64,000 nucleotides of DNA from Avena insularis (taxonomy: Eukaryota; Streptophyta; Magnoliopsida; Poales; Poaceae). The stretch is taken from the NCBI GenBank assembly GCA_023614405.1, contig CM042697.1:190773189-190837188 (forward strand), written 5' to 3'. Shown here in pieces: positions 11,533 to 23,231 of this stretch (position 1 is the stretch's first letter; each line of letters opens with the position of its first letter). The notes below the pieces were generated by a model that saw only the letters and a list, made by a program, of their open reading frames with translations, did not search any database and had not been told where the DNA came from. Position numbers and translations under genes: made by a program.

Positions 11533-12386
11533 TGTTGGAAATATGAGAAATTTACCAAGTGATTTATGCGAAATAAACAACAGGTAAAACATGATTAGAA
11601 TTATCAAAATTAAACTGGACAAGTAATCTGACAGAAAGCGTGCACATAGTTGTAGAGAGATCGATACACATAGTGTAGGAGAGACAAAATCCAGAAGCAA
11701 GCAAGTAATCTGAACATACAGTAGTGCGTCGACGTTGGTGTTGGCGTTGTCACCCATGTTGTCGAGGGAGAGGTTCTTGATGGCGGGGAAGAAGTCTTCG
11801 TTGGGGATGATGTCGTCAGCATCGGTGAAGGAGTCCGTGATGAAGCCAGTAGTCGCGCCGATAGGGCTCCCCAAAAACCTTATCGCCCTTCTCCCGTATA
11901 GGACTCGAAGAGGCAGGGTTCCGGAGGCCTATTATCCCGGCTTGCAGTGCACGCCGCAAGACGGGATGGGGAAGAACTGGTGGCAGCTCAGTGCTCTGGA
12001 ACTTGAAGGCGGTGGTTATGATAGTGTGTCTGAGGAGAGGAGCGACCTTTCGCTCTTATAGGCACGGGTAGATAGGCGAACAGGCAGCATCAGGAGAGGA
12101 AACAAACAGGCAGCGACCGAAGCCAAATAACCTCCACTAAGTTCGAATTAAACCTCCATTGAGTTCATATTTCAAACCCATTAGCGCAGACTGTTCAAAT
12201 TCTGCACACCCGTTCATATACCAGTCATGCGTGGCAAAAAAGAACTCGGCTCGGCGAGATTCCTGCAACCCGCAACCCGCGGCGCGCGCGCGTCATGACA
12301 AGGAGAGGCGAGGTGTCGCGAGGCGAGGCGGCGACAGAGGAGAAGGAGCGTTCATGTGGGACTCTCTCCTTCTCCTTCTCATTCTT
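11533..12386 (-). repeat. 5' LTR of copia X, truncated at its start
   Basis: This segment is homologous to 5466-6322 of the 3' LTR and ends at the same TTTCCAACA terminus (11533). The first 180 bp of the LTR (equivalent to 6323-6502) are absent; at 12387 the sequence switches to the T protease. Directly inside the LTR the sequence is ATCCAAAAACC rather than the expected TGGTATCAGAGCC, so the primer binding site is deleted. Confidence 0.85.
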
Positions 12387-12466
12387 CTACTGCCACCATC
12401 CATGAGATTTAAGAGAACTCATAGCCATCAATGAGAGGATTGTCGACCAGAGGGTATTTTCCCTTA
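12387..12466 (-). pseudogene. Protease scrap of element T
   Basis: Read on the minus strand, the 80 bp encode KGKYPLVDNPLIDGYEFS, a stop, and in a neighbouring frame LMDGGS. These correspond to the RYPLVVDPI-type and LMDGGSG-type motifs of Tat gypsy proteases. The active-site Asp is in the LMDGGS block. The scrap is trapped between the CACTA end (TSD at 12464-12466) and the truncated copia LTR. Confidence 0.75.
12464..12466. repeat. Left TTA target duplication of the CACTA element
   Basis: TTA directly precedes CACTAG; the identical triplet follows the other end. A 3-bp duplication is typical of CACTA insertions. Confidence 0.8.
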
Positions 12467-12700
12467 CACTAGTAGGAAAAGGTCTATCAACGGCGCACCG
12501 AATAAGAGGTCAGTGGTGCACTGGCCGTGCGCCACGCATATTACGCCACTGATTATATTTATTTGTGGCGCACATCCAGGCGCGCCACGGATATGCCTGG
12601 CGTCAGCAGCGCACCTCCTTTTTGTGCGCCACGAATAATATCAGTGGTGCACCGTTTTGGCATGCGCCGCTGACCAGGTGCGTCACTGATTGTTTGAGTG
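12467..12700. repeat. Left terminal inverted repeat and subterminal repeats of the CACTA element
   Basis: CACTAGTAGGAAAAGG is followed by at least six copies, in both orientations, of a unit close to GTGCGCCACGNATAT or GTGGCGCAC, for example near 12530, 12566, 12590, 12627 and 12660. The same unit occurs at the right end (51695-51890). Confidence 0.8.
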
Positions 12701-13318
12701 CTTTTATTTATTTATACAACAGTTAACTATACAACAATACAACATGCATACCTATCAAAATAATGATTCAAAGTGCAATATACAACACTATACAGTAATC
12801 AAAATAATCACACCACTAGACAAGTATACATCAATCAAAATAATCACATTGGATCACATTACAAATTGGATCACGTTACAAATATCATGACATTACAAAC
12901 AGAGCTATCACCCTATGATCGAATAGAGGATAATGGCGACGGCGGTGAGCAATACCTAGGCCATGATCGAGATTGATCTTCAACCCCTATGTATATACCA
13001 TGTACCACTTTGCCATCTCTATAGACAAGGCATACATAGACAAGGCATATATGTTATACAACGAAGGCACACATAGACAAGGCAGCAGTCCCTATATATT
13101 CCAATAACATGCAGAGTATTCCTAACACGCATATGTGATGGTGAAGTGATATATTCCAAATTAATCACATGCATGGTGAAGTGATGGTGAAGTGATATAT
13201 GACTGATAGATGCCTCAAAATGGAATAAAGGCACAATTGCCATTTTTGGTTGCATTTGCTAGTGAGCATCTTTGAGCTATGCACTGTTCTACTTGTGTGT
13301 GCATGCTCTTGTCCATAG
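12701..13318. other. CACTA interior, left side
   Basis: No supported gene. The stretch contains imperfect repeats: ATCAAAATAATCACA-like units between 12795 and 12860, a CATAGACAAGGCA unit repeated between 13020 and 13085, and GGTGAAGTGAT repeated between 13140 and 13200. It probably holds the non-coding flank, and perhaps an intron, of the CACTA gene whose exon begins at 13319. Confidence 0.5.
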
Positions 13319-13392
13319 GTGATCTTGTTTGTGAATAAAATCCAACACACACTCTGCATCGACATTTCATTCCTAGCTATTGAGAACAAGTT
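13319..13392 (+). pseudogene. Left part of an unrecognised CACTA-borne exon
   Basis: After a possible splice acceptor (GTCCATAG at 13311-13318) a frame opens and reads VILFVNKIQHTLCIDISFL, then AIENK up to the gypsy insertion. The last 5 bases, AAGTT, are the target duplication. The frame continues without loss at 50051, giving 99 codons in all. I do not recognise the protein; it could be part of a CACTA transposase gene or a captured host gene. Confidence 0.5.
13388..13392. repeat. Left AAGTT target duplication of the gypsy A/B block
   Basis: AAGTT precedes the LTR terminus TGTCAACA at 13393 and is repeated exactly after the other LTR terminus at 50046-50050. Confidence 0.9.
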
Positions 13393-16300
13393 TGTCAACA
13401 CCCGGATTTTTAATCCTAGATGCCTGTTATGTCATACATCGCAATCCCAAGATTACCATTTTTGCGAGACATAATAGATTTGGAAACCACAGTACATCAT
13501 CCATTACAAAGCAGACATAAGGTCTTACACAAATAAGGATCCCATGATCCAGTTCTTAATACAACTCAAGCAGCGGAATAACGTAATAATAACGGTAGCG
13601 TAGGCGAAGCTCCATCTTCGGGGTCACAGGCAATGCTGACGATGGGAGATGATCCTAGTTGTCGTAACCTTCTTGGGTCCTTCATCCTGGTACTCCTCTT
13701 CATAGTCTGGCCACAGGAATAGCCAGGGACAAAGCCATGAGTACTCTTTAAGTACTCGCAGACTACAACTAACAAGTGAAGGGTTTCTTTAATAGGACAC
13801 TAAGCGCTATTGTTGTTTTGCAAAATCCAGATTTACCTCTACTAAGTTCAGAAGTAAGAAAAGCTAGTTGAAATTTTATAACACCTAAGTGGGAACTTGT
13901 ATTTCATATCACAACTCTGTTGTGGTCAAGTCAAAATCTCAATCCATTTCACAAGTCATTTTGAAAACATCTGACGGGGGAACATTATGCCCACTCCAAC
14001 TGTCCATAACCGTGGACGCAGCTATTCGAATAGTTTGACACTCTGCAGAGATTGTACACTTTCACCACAACATTCGATACATCCGTCAGGAACAAATCCT
14101 GAATTCACCATACTCAGTATGTGGATAATCAATCCTAACCTTTCAATTACATGCCCTAGTATAAGCACCTCTCCTCTGAGTTTGGCCTCCCAACCATGAC
14201 CAACTGTCATCTTGGGTACTGCACAGGTGGACAATCTTCACAAGGTAGCCTCAGCTCAGACCTTGGCCGTGAGGGAACCCATACTAAGGTATATAAGTTT
14301 CCAGTCAAGCCCTACCCAATTTTCAGGTATTGTGGTTGTACGGTAAAATTGGAATGGTATCGCATCCAGACAACCATCAGTTTTATAAAGGGCTAAGGCT
14401 CATGCCTCAACATTTTCATCACTAAAATCCTCTGGTGTTCGGAAACACATGTCAAAACATCTTAGTAGAATGATCCATCATTCCAAGGTTTTCATAACCA
14501 TTTTCACCAAGTATTCCCATCTAAAGTTGATCAAGTTTTATGCTTAGCACTAGCATCTATAAGTGGGGGTGAGTACTAATGAGGGGTGGTAAACAAGTGG
14601 AGTTTAACTAAGTACAATCTCATGCCTTAGGATGACATCAAGATTATCTAGATTAGGCCAAATTTAATGCTCTTTATGCAACCTTCAATTATCCTCCTAG
14701 AATCTATAAATCACTTAAGTAGACTCTAAGTAATAGCTTTGATTAAGAAATAAAGTAGAAGCTTGCAAGTAAAACTAGGAGGGGGTATCAAGTGGATATG
14801 ATCACATATGCTTAAGGCATCTAGTGGTCATGGTAGCAAGCAAGTATTTGCTTGCATCAGTATCAGTATAGGCTTGCATAAGTATAGTATCTTGTGCAAG
14901 GTTAATATCTTGCCTTGAGCAGAGAAGTGGTTGAAGTTCTCCTCGGCTTCTTCTTCGTAGTATCCTCCTTCCTCCTCGTATCCTTGGTCGATACTAGCGT
15001 TTATGAATAAATACGAGGTACATAATCACCAAAAAATACTTAACTACTTTTAATCGTAACACAAAAGGGTTCTATAGATGATCTAGCATCATCACTAACA
15101 TTCAAGATTAAAGCCCTTGCATTATTTATTTATTTTTAGAAAAGTAATTTCTACTCATTGAAAAACTACTTAAGATTTAATATTCTCCAAACCAAACATG
15201 GGATCATGTTGACACATGTCATCACCACATATTTCAGTACATGGGAATGTGATTTAAAGTGGTGTCACAATTTAATAAGGTTTAACCTTTTATTTCAATT
15301 AAATAAAGTGACTAGAAATGCCTATGTGGCATTCTTTTATTACTTGAACATTATTTCTATAAGTAAACCCATATGTTTTTATATATTATTAAAGGTATGA
15401 TCAAATGTGATTTTTGAGAGTTGGAATCAACTCAAAAGCTATTATGGTTTAAATTTGAAAAATGTTTGAATGCAGAAAAGCTTCTGCCTTGTTATTTTTA
15501 CCAAGGTTGATCTATAGATTCAAATGATTTGAATCCAACGGGCTTGGATTAAGAATTTCCATATCTTTCTAACAAAATTGGTTTCATTCAATTTGGTTCA
15601 CTGAATCTAGCTGGGTTTATTTTTTAAACTTGGTACAGAACTGAGTTTGAATATAAATAGAAAAAGCTAAATTCAAACGAGTAGGCTGCGCGGGAAAGGT
15701 TAACGGGCCGGCCCAGTGTCACTCCGCAGCGCGGGGTGCAAATGACAGGGGGGTCTACTAGTCAATGACTCTTTAAACACGAAGCGGTACGAGGCGATGT
15801 GGTGCGTTGGATTAGAATGAAGATCGACGGCTGAGGGTCGTCGTCGACGATGAACAAGTCACCGGCGAGCTCGAACCCTAGCGGCTCAGTGGGGGTCGTG
15901 GGAGGCTCACCGGGGCTCAGGCGAGGGTCGGCGATGCGGGCGAACGACGAAGTCGACGACGGTGATCCTCCTGGTATCGGCAGCTCCTCCTGGGGCGGCT
16001 CCAATCGATGGCTTCCTTCTTCTCCAGTATCGGCGGACTCCGGTGAAATTCTGGTGATGCGCTGCTAGCCTTGCTCCGGGAATGAGGTGGGGTGGTTCTG
16101 GGTGAGAGGGGAGTAGAATGGTGTGAATAATTCGAGCGGGGGATGCCTCTATTTATAGTGGCGAGAGGGGGACCGACGGGCGCAAGATGAGCTCGTCGTG
16201 GTCGACGGCACAGAGGGATATCGGCGTCGGCGACGGTAGGCGGCGGTGCTGTGCTCCCTGGCGAAGCTCAACGGCGTGGTGGCTAGGCGTGGGGCGGTGC

Positions 16301-17426
16301 TGATCGGTTGGAATGCTGCGGTGCTCTGCGCTGGTCCGACGGAAGTTTTGATGGCGCACAACACGCGTGATCCGCGCGGTGGCGAACGGGCGTGTCTGCG
16401 GGGTTGCTGGGACGGTGGTGATCACGCGTGCACGCAGCGAGGGTGGCGCGCGGTCTGTGGGTGCTGGTCGAGCGTGGCGCATGGGGCGCGCTCTCGGCAT
16501 GGTTGCAGAGAAGGTTAGCATGACCTGGGCGTGTGGTCCAGTGGCTGGCATTGTTCACTGCTGGGACATGGAGTGGCGGTGGGGTGCTAGCTAGGTCCCA
16601 GACAAGGTTGCGAGGCTAGTGCTGCTCGTAGCTTGCTGTCGACTATGGGGTGGCAATGGTGCTCTCGGCCTGCTCACCATTGATGACAATGGCCAGCTTA
16701 CAGTGGTGCTAGTGATTAGTTAAGGTTGTTAGATGATCTACTAAGGCTAGTGGTGTCCAGAGAGGGAACAAGTTAGGCCCAAAACACTGGTCAACATAGT
16801 GTTTTGATTTTGCTTGATTTGCATCTGCAACCTGTTTGATGAAATGGCCGTATGAACTTAAGTTTTGAATTTTGAAAATATTTTTGGTGGGTTTTCTAGG
16901 CATGTACTGGGGAGTCTGTGGATGCTTGGGTTTTGAAAATTGAGTTGGTTTGAGTGGTTTGTGAAATAGTGGAATCTTCCCATATGAAATAGATTCAATT
17001 TTAAACTGTCATTTAAACTAAGCATTTGAATGTTTCTGGATGATCACAAAGTGGGCCTTGGTACCTTATTATGAGTACTATCAAGGGGTGCAAAGATCCA
17101 AACATGTTTTTGTTAAGTTCTAAAAGTTAGAGATAGCCAAAGTAGGCATGGGAGTTAAATTGACCAAAGTGACTATTCACTTAATTTGTTTGTTTTGATT
17201 TTTTTGTCTTTGGGGAAAGTTTGGGGATTGTTTAGATGATGTTTATTTCACTTAAGAATCATTTTACAAGCAAAGAAACACATAATCATGGCAATTCAAA
17301 AGAATCCAAATTTTAATGCACACTCATATGAATGCTTTCATATTTTTAATTTGAAAAGTTTTTGTTAACCATAAATTTGGTGATTAGACTTTGATGATTC
17401 TAGTTTAATATTTTTGGGATGTTACA
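13393..17426 (-). repeat. LTR-a (4034 bp), 3' LTR of element A
   Basis: It runs on the minus strand from TGTAACATCCC (17426) to GGTGTTGACA (13393). It contains a TATAAATA box at 16150-16157 and a GC-rich region downstream of it. Short frames inside it are shadows, some using TTG as start, and no protein is supported. The 15158-15400 segment is nearly identical to 25009-25251 in LTR-b. Confidence 0.9.
16150..16157 (-). promoter_or_regulatory. TATA box of LTR-a
   Basis: TATAAATA followed by GAGG is conserved at the equivalent place in LTR-b (26002-26009) and in both LTRs of element C (35776-35783 and 45659-45666), supporting a promoter at the U3/R boundary. Confidence 0.6.
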
Positions 17427-17440
17427 AACCTTCCCTCCTT
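17427..17440 (-). promoter_or_regulatory. Polypurine tract of element A
   Basis: AAGGAGGGAAGGTT lies directly upstream of the 3' LTR start at 17426 and would prime plus-strand DNA synthesis. The equivalents are 27285-27297 (B) and 44377-44390 (C). Confidence 0.75.
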
Positions 17441-17485
17441 AAACAAAATGTCGTCCCGAGATTTTAAAAGGACGAAAAAGATTAC

Positions 17486-20400
17486 CTAGGATTTGAAGAG
17501 ATCGGGAAACTCCGTTCTGATGTGATCTTCGCGCTCCCAGGTAGCATGCTCTTCCGTGTGGTTGCTCCACTGAATCTTGAGAAACTTGATGCTTCCGGTT
17601 CTGGTAGTTCTGAAAGCTTCTTCTAAATACGGATGGGTACTTTGGGATAGGTAAGGTCATCGTTAATCTCTATGGTCCGGTGATCGATATTCTTGAATAC
17701 TTCAGTCTTCTCTGGAACATCGAGGCACTTGCGAAGTAATGAGATATGGAACACATTGTGCACGGCTGACATCTCTTCGGGTAGTTCCAATTGATATGAC
17801 ACTTCTCCTCGACGGTTCAGAATCTTCAAGGGTCCGATATATCTGGGGGCTAACTTTCCTTTGAGTTGGAAACGCTGCATTCCTTTCAATGCCGACACTT
17901 TCAGATACACAATATCTCCTATGTTGAAGGCGAGGTCTCTACGTCTCTTGTCGGCGTAACACTTCTGTCTTGACTGGGCTGTCTTGAGGTGCTCACGAAT
18001 CTTGTGAACCTTCTCTTCTGCTTCTCGTAGGATGTCAGGTCCAAAAATCCGACTCTCTCCTACTTTCGACCAGTTCAAAGGGGTGCGACACTTCCTTCCA
18101 TACATAAAGTCAAATGGGGCCATTTGCAAACTAGCTTGATAACTGTTGTTGTATGAAAATTCTGCGAATGGCAGACAGTCTTCCCACTTAGATCCATATT
18201 CTAACACACATGCTCTTAACATATCTTCGAGTATTTGATTTACTCACTCCATTTGTCCATCGATCTGAGGGTGATAAGCTGTGCTGAAATCTAGGCGGGT
18301 TCCTAAACCTTCTTGGACTTTCTTCCAGAATCTCGAGGTAAACTGAGTTCCTCGATCCGATACGATGTTCTTGGGGACTCCATGCAAACTGACGATTCTA
18401 CCGATGTATAACTCCGCTAGCTTCGAACTCTGATATGTGGTCTTGACGGGTAAGAAATGGGCGACTTTGGACAGCCTGTCCACTATGACCCAGATAGAGT
18501 CATTTCCCCTACTAGAAGTAGGCAATCCGGTGATAACGTCCATTCCAACAGAATCCCATTTCCATTCCGGAATCTGCAATGGTTGCAACAATCCAGCGGG
18601 TCTTTGATGTCGTGCCTTGACTCGCTGACATATATCACACTTGGCGATATAGTTTCCGATTTCTCTCTTCATCTTATGCCACCAAAATTGCTCTTTTAAA
18701 TCTTGATACATCTTTGTTCCTCCGGGGTGGATAGAATAAAGAGTATCATGAGCTTCCTTCAGAATAACTTCTTTTAATTATGAATATGCTGGTACACAAA
18801 GGCGTCCTTTGTACCACAGAACTCCTGCTTCGTCTTTGGTGAATCCGGGTACTTTGCCTGTACCGATACTACATTTGATTCCGTCGATACTAGCATTTCC
18901 TTTCTATGCCTCTTTGATCTGGCTGATCAAAGTGGGTTGAAGTTCTATGCTAGCCAAAAATCCTTCACTCACTAATTCCATTCGAAAATCTTCCATCTCT
19001 TTGTGCAAGCTTGGTTGCTCCTTCAAAATCATGGAGTTCAAGCGGCACGGCAATCTGCTAAGGGCATCTGCTACCACGTTGGCTTACCAGGGTGATAGTG
19101 AATGTCCAGATCGTAATCCTTGATTAACTCGATCCATCTTCTGTGTCTCATATTCAGCTCCTTGTGAGTGAATATGTACTTCAGATTCTTGTGATCCGAA
19201 TAGATCTCACAACGGTTTCCCATCAGGTAATGCCTCCATGTCTTCAGGGCTAGAACTACGGCTGCGAGTTCGAGGTCATGGGTTGGGTAATTCTGCTCAT
19301 GTTGTTTTAGTTGTCGAGATAGATAAGATATAACTTTGCCTTCTTGCATTAGCACACATCCGAGACCGATCTTGGATGCATCGCAATACACGTCAAAGAG
19401 CTTTGTGATATTCGGCATGATTAAGATTGGGGCTGAATTCAATCTTCTCTTGAGTTCCTGAAAACTCGCTTCACATTTGTCGGTCCATTCAAACTTCTTG
19501 TCCTTCTTCAGCAATTGGGTCATGGGTCTGGTGATACTCGAGAATCCTTCTACGAACTTGCGGTAATATGCCGCCAATCCGAGAAATGCACGAACTTGGG
19601 TTTGAGTGGTTGGGGCTTGCCAATCTTCGACATCTATCACTTTTGTAGGGTCAACGGCAATTCCTCCGGCTGATACAATGTGGCCGAGGAATCCTACCTC
19701 CTGTAACCAGAATTCACATTTGCTAAACTTGGCATACAACTGATGCTCTCTAAGGGTTCCAAGAATGGTCCTTAGGTGTAGCTCATGTTCTTCTTCTGAT
19801 TTGGAATAAATTAGAATGTAATCAATGAAAACAACGACAAACTTATCCAGGAAGTCCATAAAAATATTATTCATGAGATTCATGAAATAAGCGGGGGCAT
19901 TGGTTAATCCAAAAGACATGATAGTATACTCGTATAATCCATATCTGGTGGTAAAGGCAGTCTTGGGAATATCCTCTGCGCGAATCTTGAGTTGATGATA
20001 GCCGGTTCTAAGATCAATCTTAGAAAACACTTTGGCATCGGTAAACTCATCAAACAAATCTTCTATCTTGGGCAATGGGTACTTGTTCTTGATAGTGACA
20101 TAATTCAACTTCCGATAATCCATACACAAACGGTTACCTCCATCCTTTTTGTCCACGAACAAGACAGGTGATCTCCATGGTGACGCACTTGGTTGAATCA
20201 ATCCAATGTCCAGCATGGCATCCAGTTGCTTCTTTAGTTCTGCTAGTTGAGACGGGTTCATACTATAGGGTATTTAGGCTATGGGTCCGGTTCCGGGGAT
20301 TAGTTCAATGATAAACTCGATATCCTGATCTGGGGGCATACTGGGCAAAACATCTGGAAATACATCGGGGTATTTAAAGACTATCAGGACTTGGTCAATG

Positions 20401-22006
20401 GTAGGTTGGGATATACTCTTGTTGCACTTGAATTGACGAGGTAAGGTTTCAGATACATGCTTGACTGATATTCTGGCTGTACTGGTCATGGTTATGGCTT
20501 TCTTGGCACAGTCAATTAATCCTTTATGTTTGGACATCCAATCCATTCCTAGTACTACTTCCAAACCTTTAGTTCCGAGTACTATCAGATTCGCATAAAA
20601 ATCTATGCCATGGATTCGGATAGGGACGGCTTTGCAAATTTGCCTAGCTTTGGTGGTTGAACCGGGATTTAAACAATCATAACATGCTTCAGTTTGGTTG
20701 GTTGAATCTTACTAGTGCAGGCAAATTATTCGATGAAAAATGAATGCGATGTACCCGAATCAAACAACACTCTAGCAAGTACTAAATTAACAGAAAACAT
20801 ACCCAGCACGACGTCTGGCGCTTCCTGAGCTTCTTCAGCATGCATGAGAAAAAGACGGCCGTCGCGGTTGAGTGAATTCCCTGGGGCAAACCTCCTTCCG
20901 GGCTGAACACGACGCTGTTGCTGAGCTGGGGCATTTGCATTAGGAGCTGCAGCATTCTTCTTGTTGGGGCACTCATTGGAGTAGTGACCCTTATTTCCAC
21001 AGTCATAAGAAGTCACTTGCGACTTGTCCTTTGCTGCAACAGGCACATCATTAGTTCTAGTCCTCGGGGCAGTGTTGGTGTTGGTGGCAGCATTGTTGTT
21101 GTTGAACTTGGGTGGTGCACGGTTGAAATTGTTAGAGTTGCAGGGGTTGTTGTGATTTCCTCTGGGCCTTGGGTTTCCACGGTTGGGATAGGTTGGACGG
21201 TTCATCGGGGGTCTGTTGGTTCTCGGGGCAAATCCTGGAGATGGGTTAGGGCGATACTTTGGGGTCTGATGGGTTCCTGGCTGATGCATCATGTGACGCT
21301 TGAGGTTCTCATTGGCTTGGTTGATCTTTCCTTCCATCTGGATGGCAGAGTCGACAAGGGCTTCAATATCAGCAAAAGGGATATTGACTAACACCGTCTG
21401 CATCTCATCGTGCAGACCATTCAAGAATCTCTCCTTCTTCTTGGCTTTAGTGTCGATCTCATCCGGGGCATACCTAGCTAATTACAAGAATTTGTCACGG
21501 TATTCCACTACGGTCATCCTTCCTTGCTTCAGTTCTCTGAACTCATCTCTCATTCTCTTGATCAAACCCGGTGGCACATGGGTTCTGCTGAACTTGACCT
21601 TGAATTCCTCCCAGGTCATCATCTGTCCTCCGGTCATTGCACGAACGCTGTTCCACCATGCTCTTGCATCTCCGGCTAGATAATGGGTGGCGAACAGAAA
21701 TTTCTTGTTAGCTTCCACTACAGTGACTTCCACGTTATTTTCCATGGTTTGCAGCCAATCGTCTACATCTAGGGGCTCTTCTGATTTAGTGAAAACAGGT
21801 GGGTTGGTGTTCTGGAAATTTTTGAGCTTAGATCCATGGTTGTCCTGATTTCCTTGGCCTTGATTGTTGTGGGCTAGCTGATCTATCTGCTGAAGGGTGG
21901 CTAGGTTAGCTTGACATTCGGCTCTTTCAGCTTCGCGGTCAGAAACCAACATTTGCAGGATCTACAACATCGGGTCCGGGGATGAACCACTTCCTCCGCG
22001 TGGCAT
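17486..22006 (-). pseudogene. Chromovirus gag-pol polyprotein, element A (Tekay-type)
   Basis: ATG at 22006 begins MPRGGSGSSPDPML and is followed by a stop. Gag blocks include LAGDARAWWNSVRAMTGG and FLNGLHDEMQTVLVNIP. The zinc knuckle (about 21010-20970) reads SYDCGNKGHYSNEC, so the first Cys is lost. The protease has FDSGTSHSF. RT-RNase H is a long open frame (19071-20261) whose active site reads [11 protein letters not shown] instead of FIDD, losing a catalytic Asp. The integrase (17623-18711) has CDICQRVK, GMDVITGLP, SDRGTQFTSRF and HPQIDGQME, then a stop. A chromodomain-like C-terminus (KFLKIQWSNHTEE...TWERED) ends at TAG 17486-17488. The chromodomain and integrase sequence indicate the Tekay/Del chromovirus lineage. 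The copy cannot be active. Confidence 0.9.
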
Positions 22007-22240
22007 CTGAAGATTGAGATAGATCATGAGAAAAGAGGGAAATTTCTAAGGTTCAGGGACTTTGAAAAGTTTTTAAAGTTTGACTCAGATTTTTTGCAAC
22101 TTGCTTTTCATTCATTCATTCATAGCACACGATAAAAACACACACCACAACAAAGGTAAACAAATGGTTTTAAGAACCATTCTGGAAACTATGATACAGT
22201 GGGACCGAATACAACTCACTATGCTAGTTCTCAAGTGCTA

Positions 22241-23002
22241 CTACTCCTCGTAATCGGTGTAGTCGTCATCCTCATCATCCTCATCGTCATCGATGAAGGC
22301 GAAATCATCCTCATCGGTGAAGAAATCCATAGCCTGATCCTCCAGAAAGTCATCATCATCGCTGAGATAGGAGTAGGGGTCTCCACGAAGATCTTCTCCG
22401 GCATTCTCCCTTTCCTCCAACTGCATGTCTCTCTCATGGATGGTCTCCTCCAAATCCGAGATACGGTGGCGAAGACGGGCAATGATGCGCTCCTTCTTAT
22501 CGAGCTGACGGCAGCGATACTTGCGATCCTTCGCTAGCATGGTGATGGTCTGATCCTTCGTATTGATGATGGCAGACTTGTGGTTGGAGTAGTCACGACA
22601 ATTATCCAATTCCTGCTGACGATCATACATCATGAAGCTAAGGTGGTCCAACTGAGTCTTCAGCTCGTGGTGGTATGGGGATTCCAGTGGCTGTCCCATA
22701 GCATCACGCCTTGGACAAACTCAAAGCGGGTACCCTTGATCTGGTTGATACTCTGCCCACAAAGACAGGCAAGAGCTTCCTGCATGGCCCTGGCAAGTCC
22801 ATCGAGCCAGTTGTTCTGTCTTAAGGTGAACTGAATTCCCTCGGAAGTGGGAGGTTCAATATTTCCTCGGAGACTTGAGCTGAGATCCGAAGAACTCGGG
22901 GTGCGGATGCTCCAGAAGTTCCGAAAGCTGGTCCAAATCCCTCTCAAAGATAAGGTCTCCTCCATTCCCCAACTGATAAAACTTGCTGTACTTCACATCC
23001 AT
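22241..23002 (-). pseudogene. Extra ORF upstream of gag in element A: coiled coil plus acidic tail
   Basis: Starting at ATG 23002 (MDVKYSKFYQLGN...), this frame lies between the primer binding site and gag. The middle has a basic and acidic heptad-like region (QTITMLAKDRK, RLRHRISDLEETIHERD) and the end is very rich in Asp and Glu (DDDDFLEDQ, DDDEDDEDDDYTD). A deletion of about 40 bp relative to element B (near 22878) and a small frameshift near 22705 break it. The same ORF is present in B (31933-32726) and C (38776-39581). Its function is unknown. It is not part of the standard gag-pol layout and could be an accessory protein. Confidence 0.7.
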
Positions 23003-23215
23003 CTATAAGAATATAGGATGAGTAAGTTAGTAGAGTGATCAAGTGTGTCAAATTTTATGTATTTTGCAAGAGTTTTTGAGGAACATGAGTTTTTATGAAA
23101 CAATCAAGGTGATAAGAATGGGAATAAGTTTTTGAAAATATTTGCTTTCTTTGGTTTTGAAACTAAGTTTTTGATTCAAACGTCCAGTCTAACTAGGGTC
23201 TCCTATGGTCAGGAT
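23003..23215 (-). other. Leader of element A
   Basis: About 210 bp of AT-rich leader between the primer binding site and the extra ORF. It has no feature beyond close similarity to the leaders of B and C. Confidence 0.6.
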
Positions 23216-23228
23216 GGCTTTGATACCA
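23216..23228 (-). promoter_or_regulatory. Primer binding site of element A
   Basis: TGGTATCAAAGCC lies 3 bp inside the 5' LTR end. It differs by one base from TGGTATCAGAGCC, which is complementary to the 3' end of initiator methionine tRNA. Element C keeps the exact form. Confidence 0.8.
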
Positions 23229-23231
23229 ACT

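Larger units (their letters stand above)
5466..12386 (-). mobile_element. Ty1/copia element X inserted in the RT of T
   Basis: The order on the minus strand is truncated 5' LTR (12386-11533), gag, protease, integrase, RT, RNase H, purine tract and 3' LTR (6502-5466). RNase H after RT, with integrase before RT, is the copia arrangement. The left flank continues into the T RT frame (LKNA-ATYQR), so X landed in T. The right flank is T protease sequence, so the T DNA between protease and RT and the first 180 bp of the X 5' LTR were lost together after insertion. Confidence 0.88.

Noticed and set aside
15762..16004. 80-codon frame conserved in LTR-a and LTR-b (also seen in the C LTRs) just downstream of the TATA box
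   Set aside because: It begins with TTG, not ATG, and its persistence follows the general identity of the LTRs. The GC-rich region has open frames on several strands.
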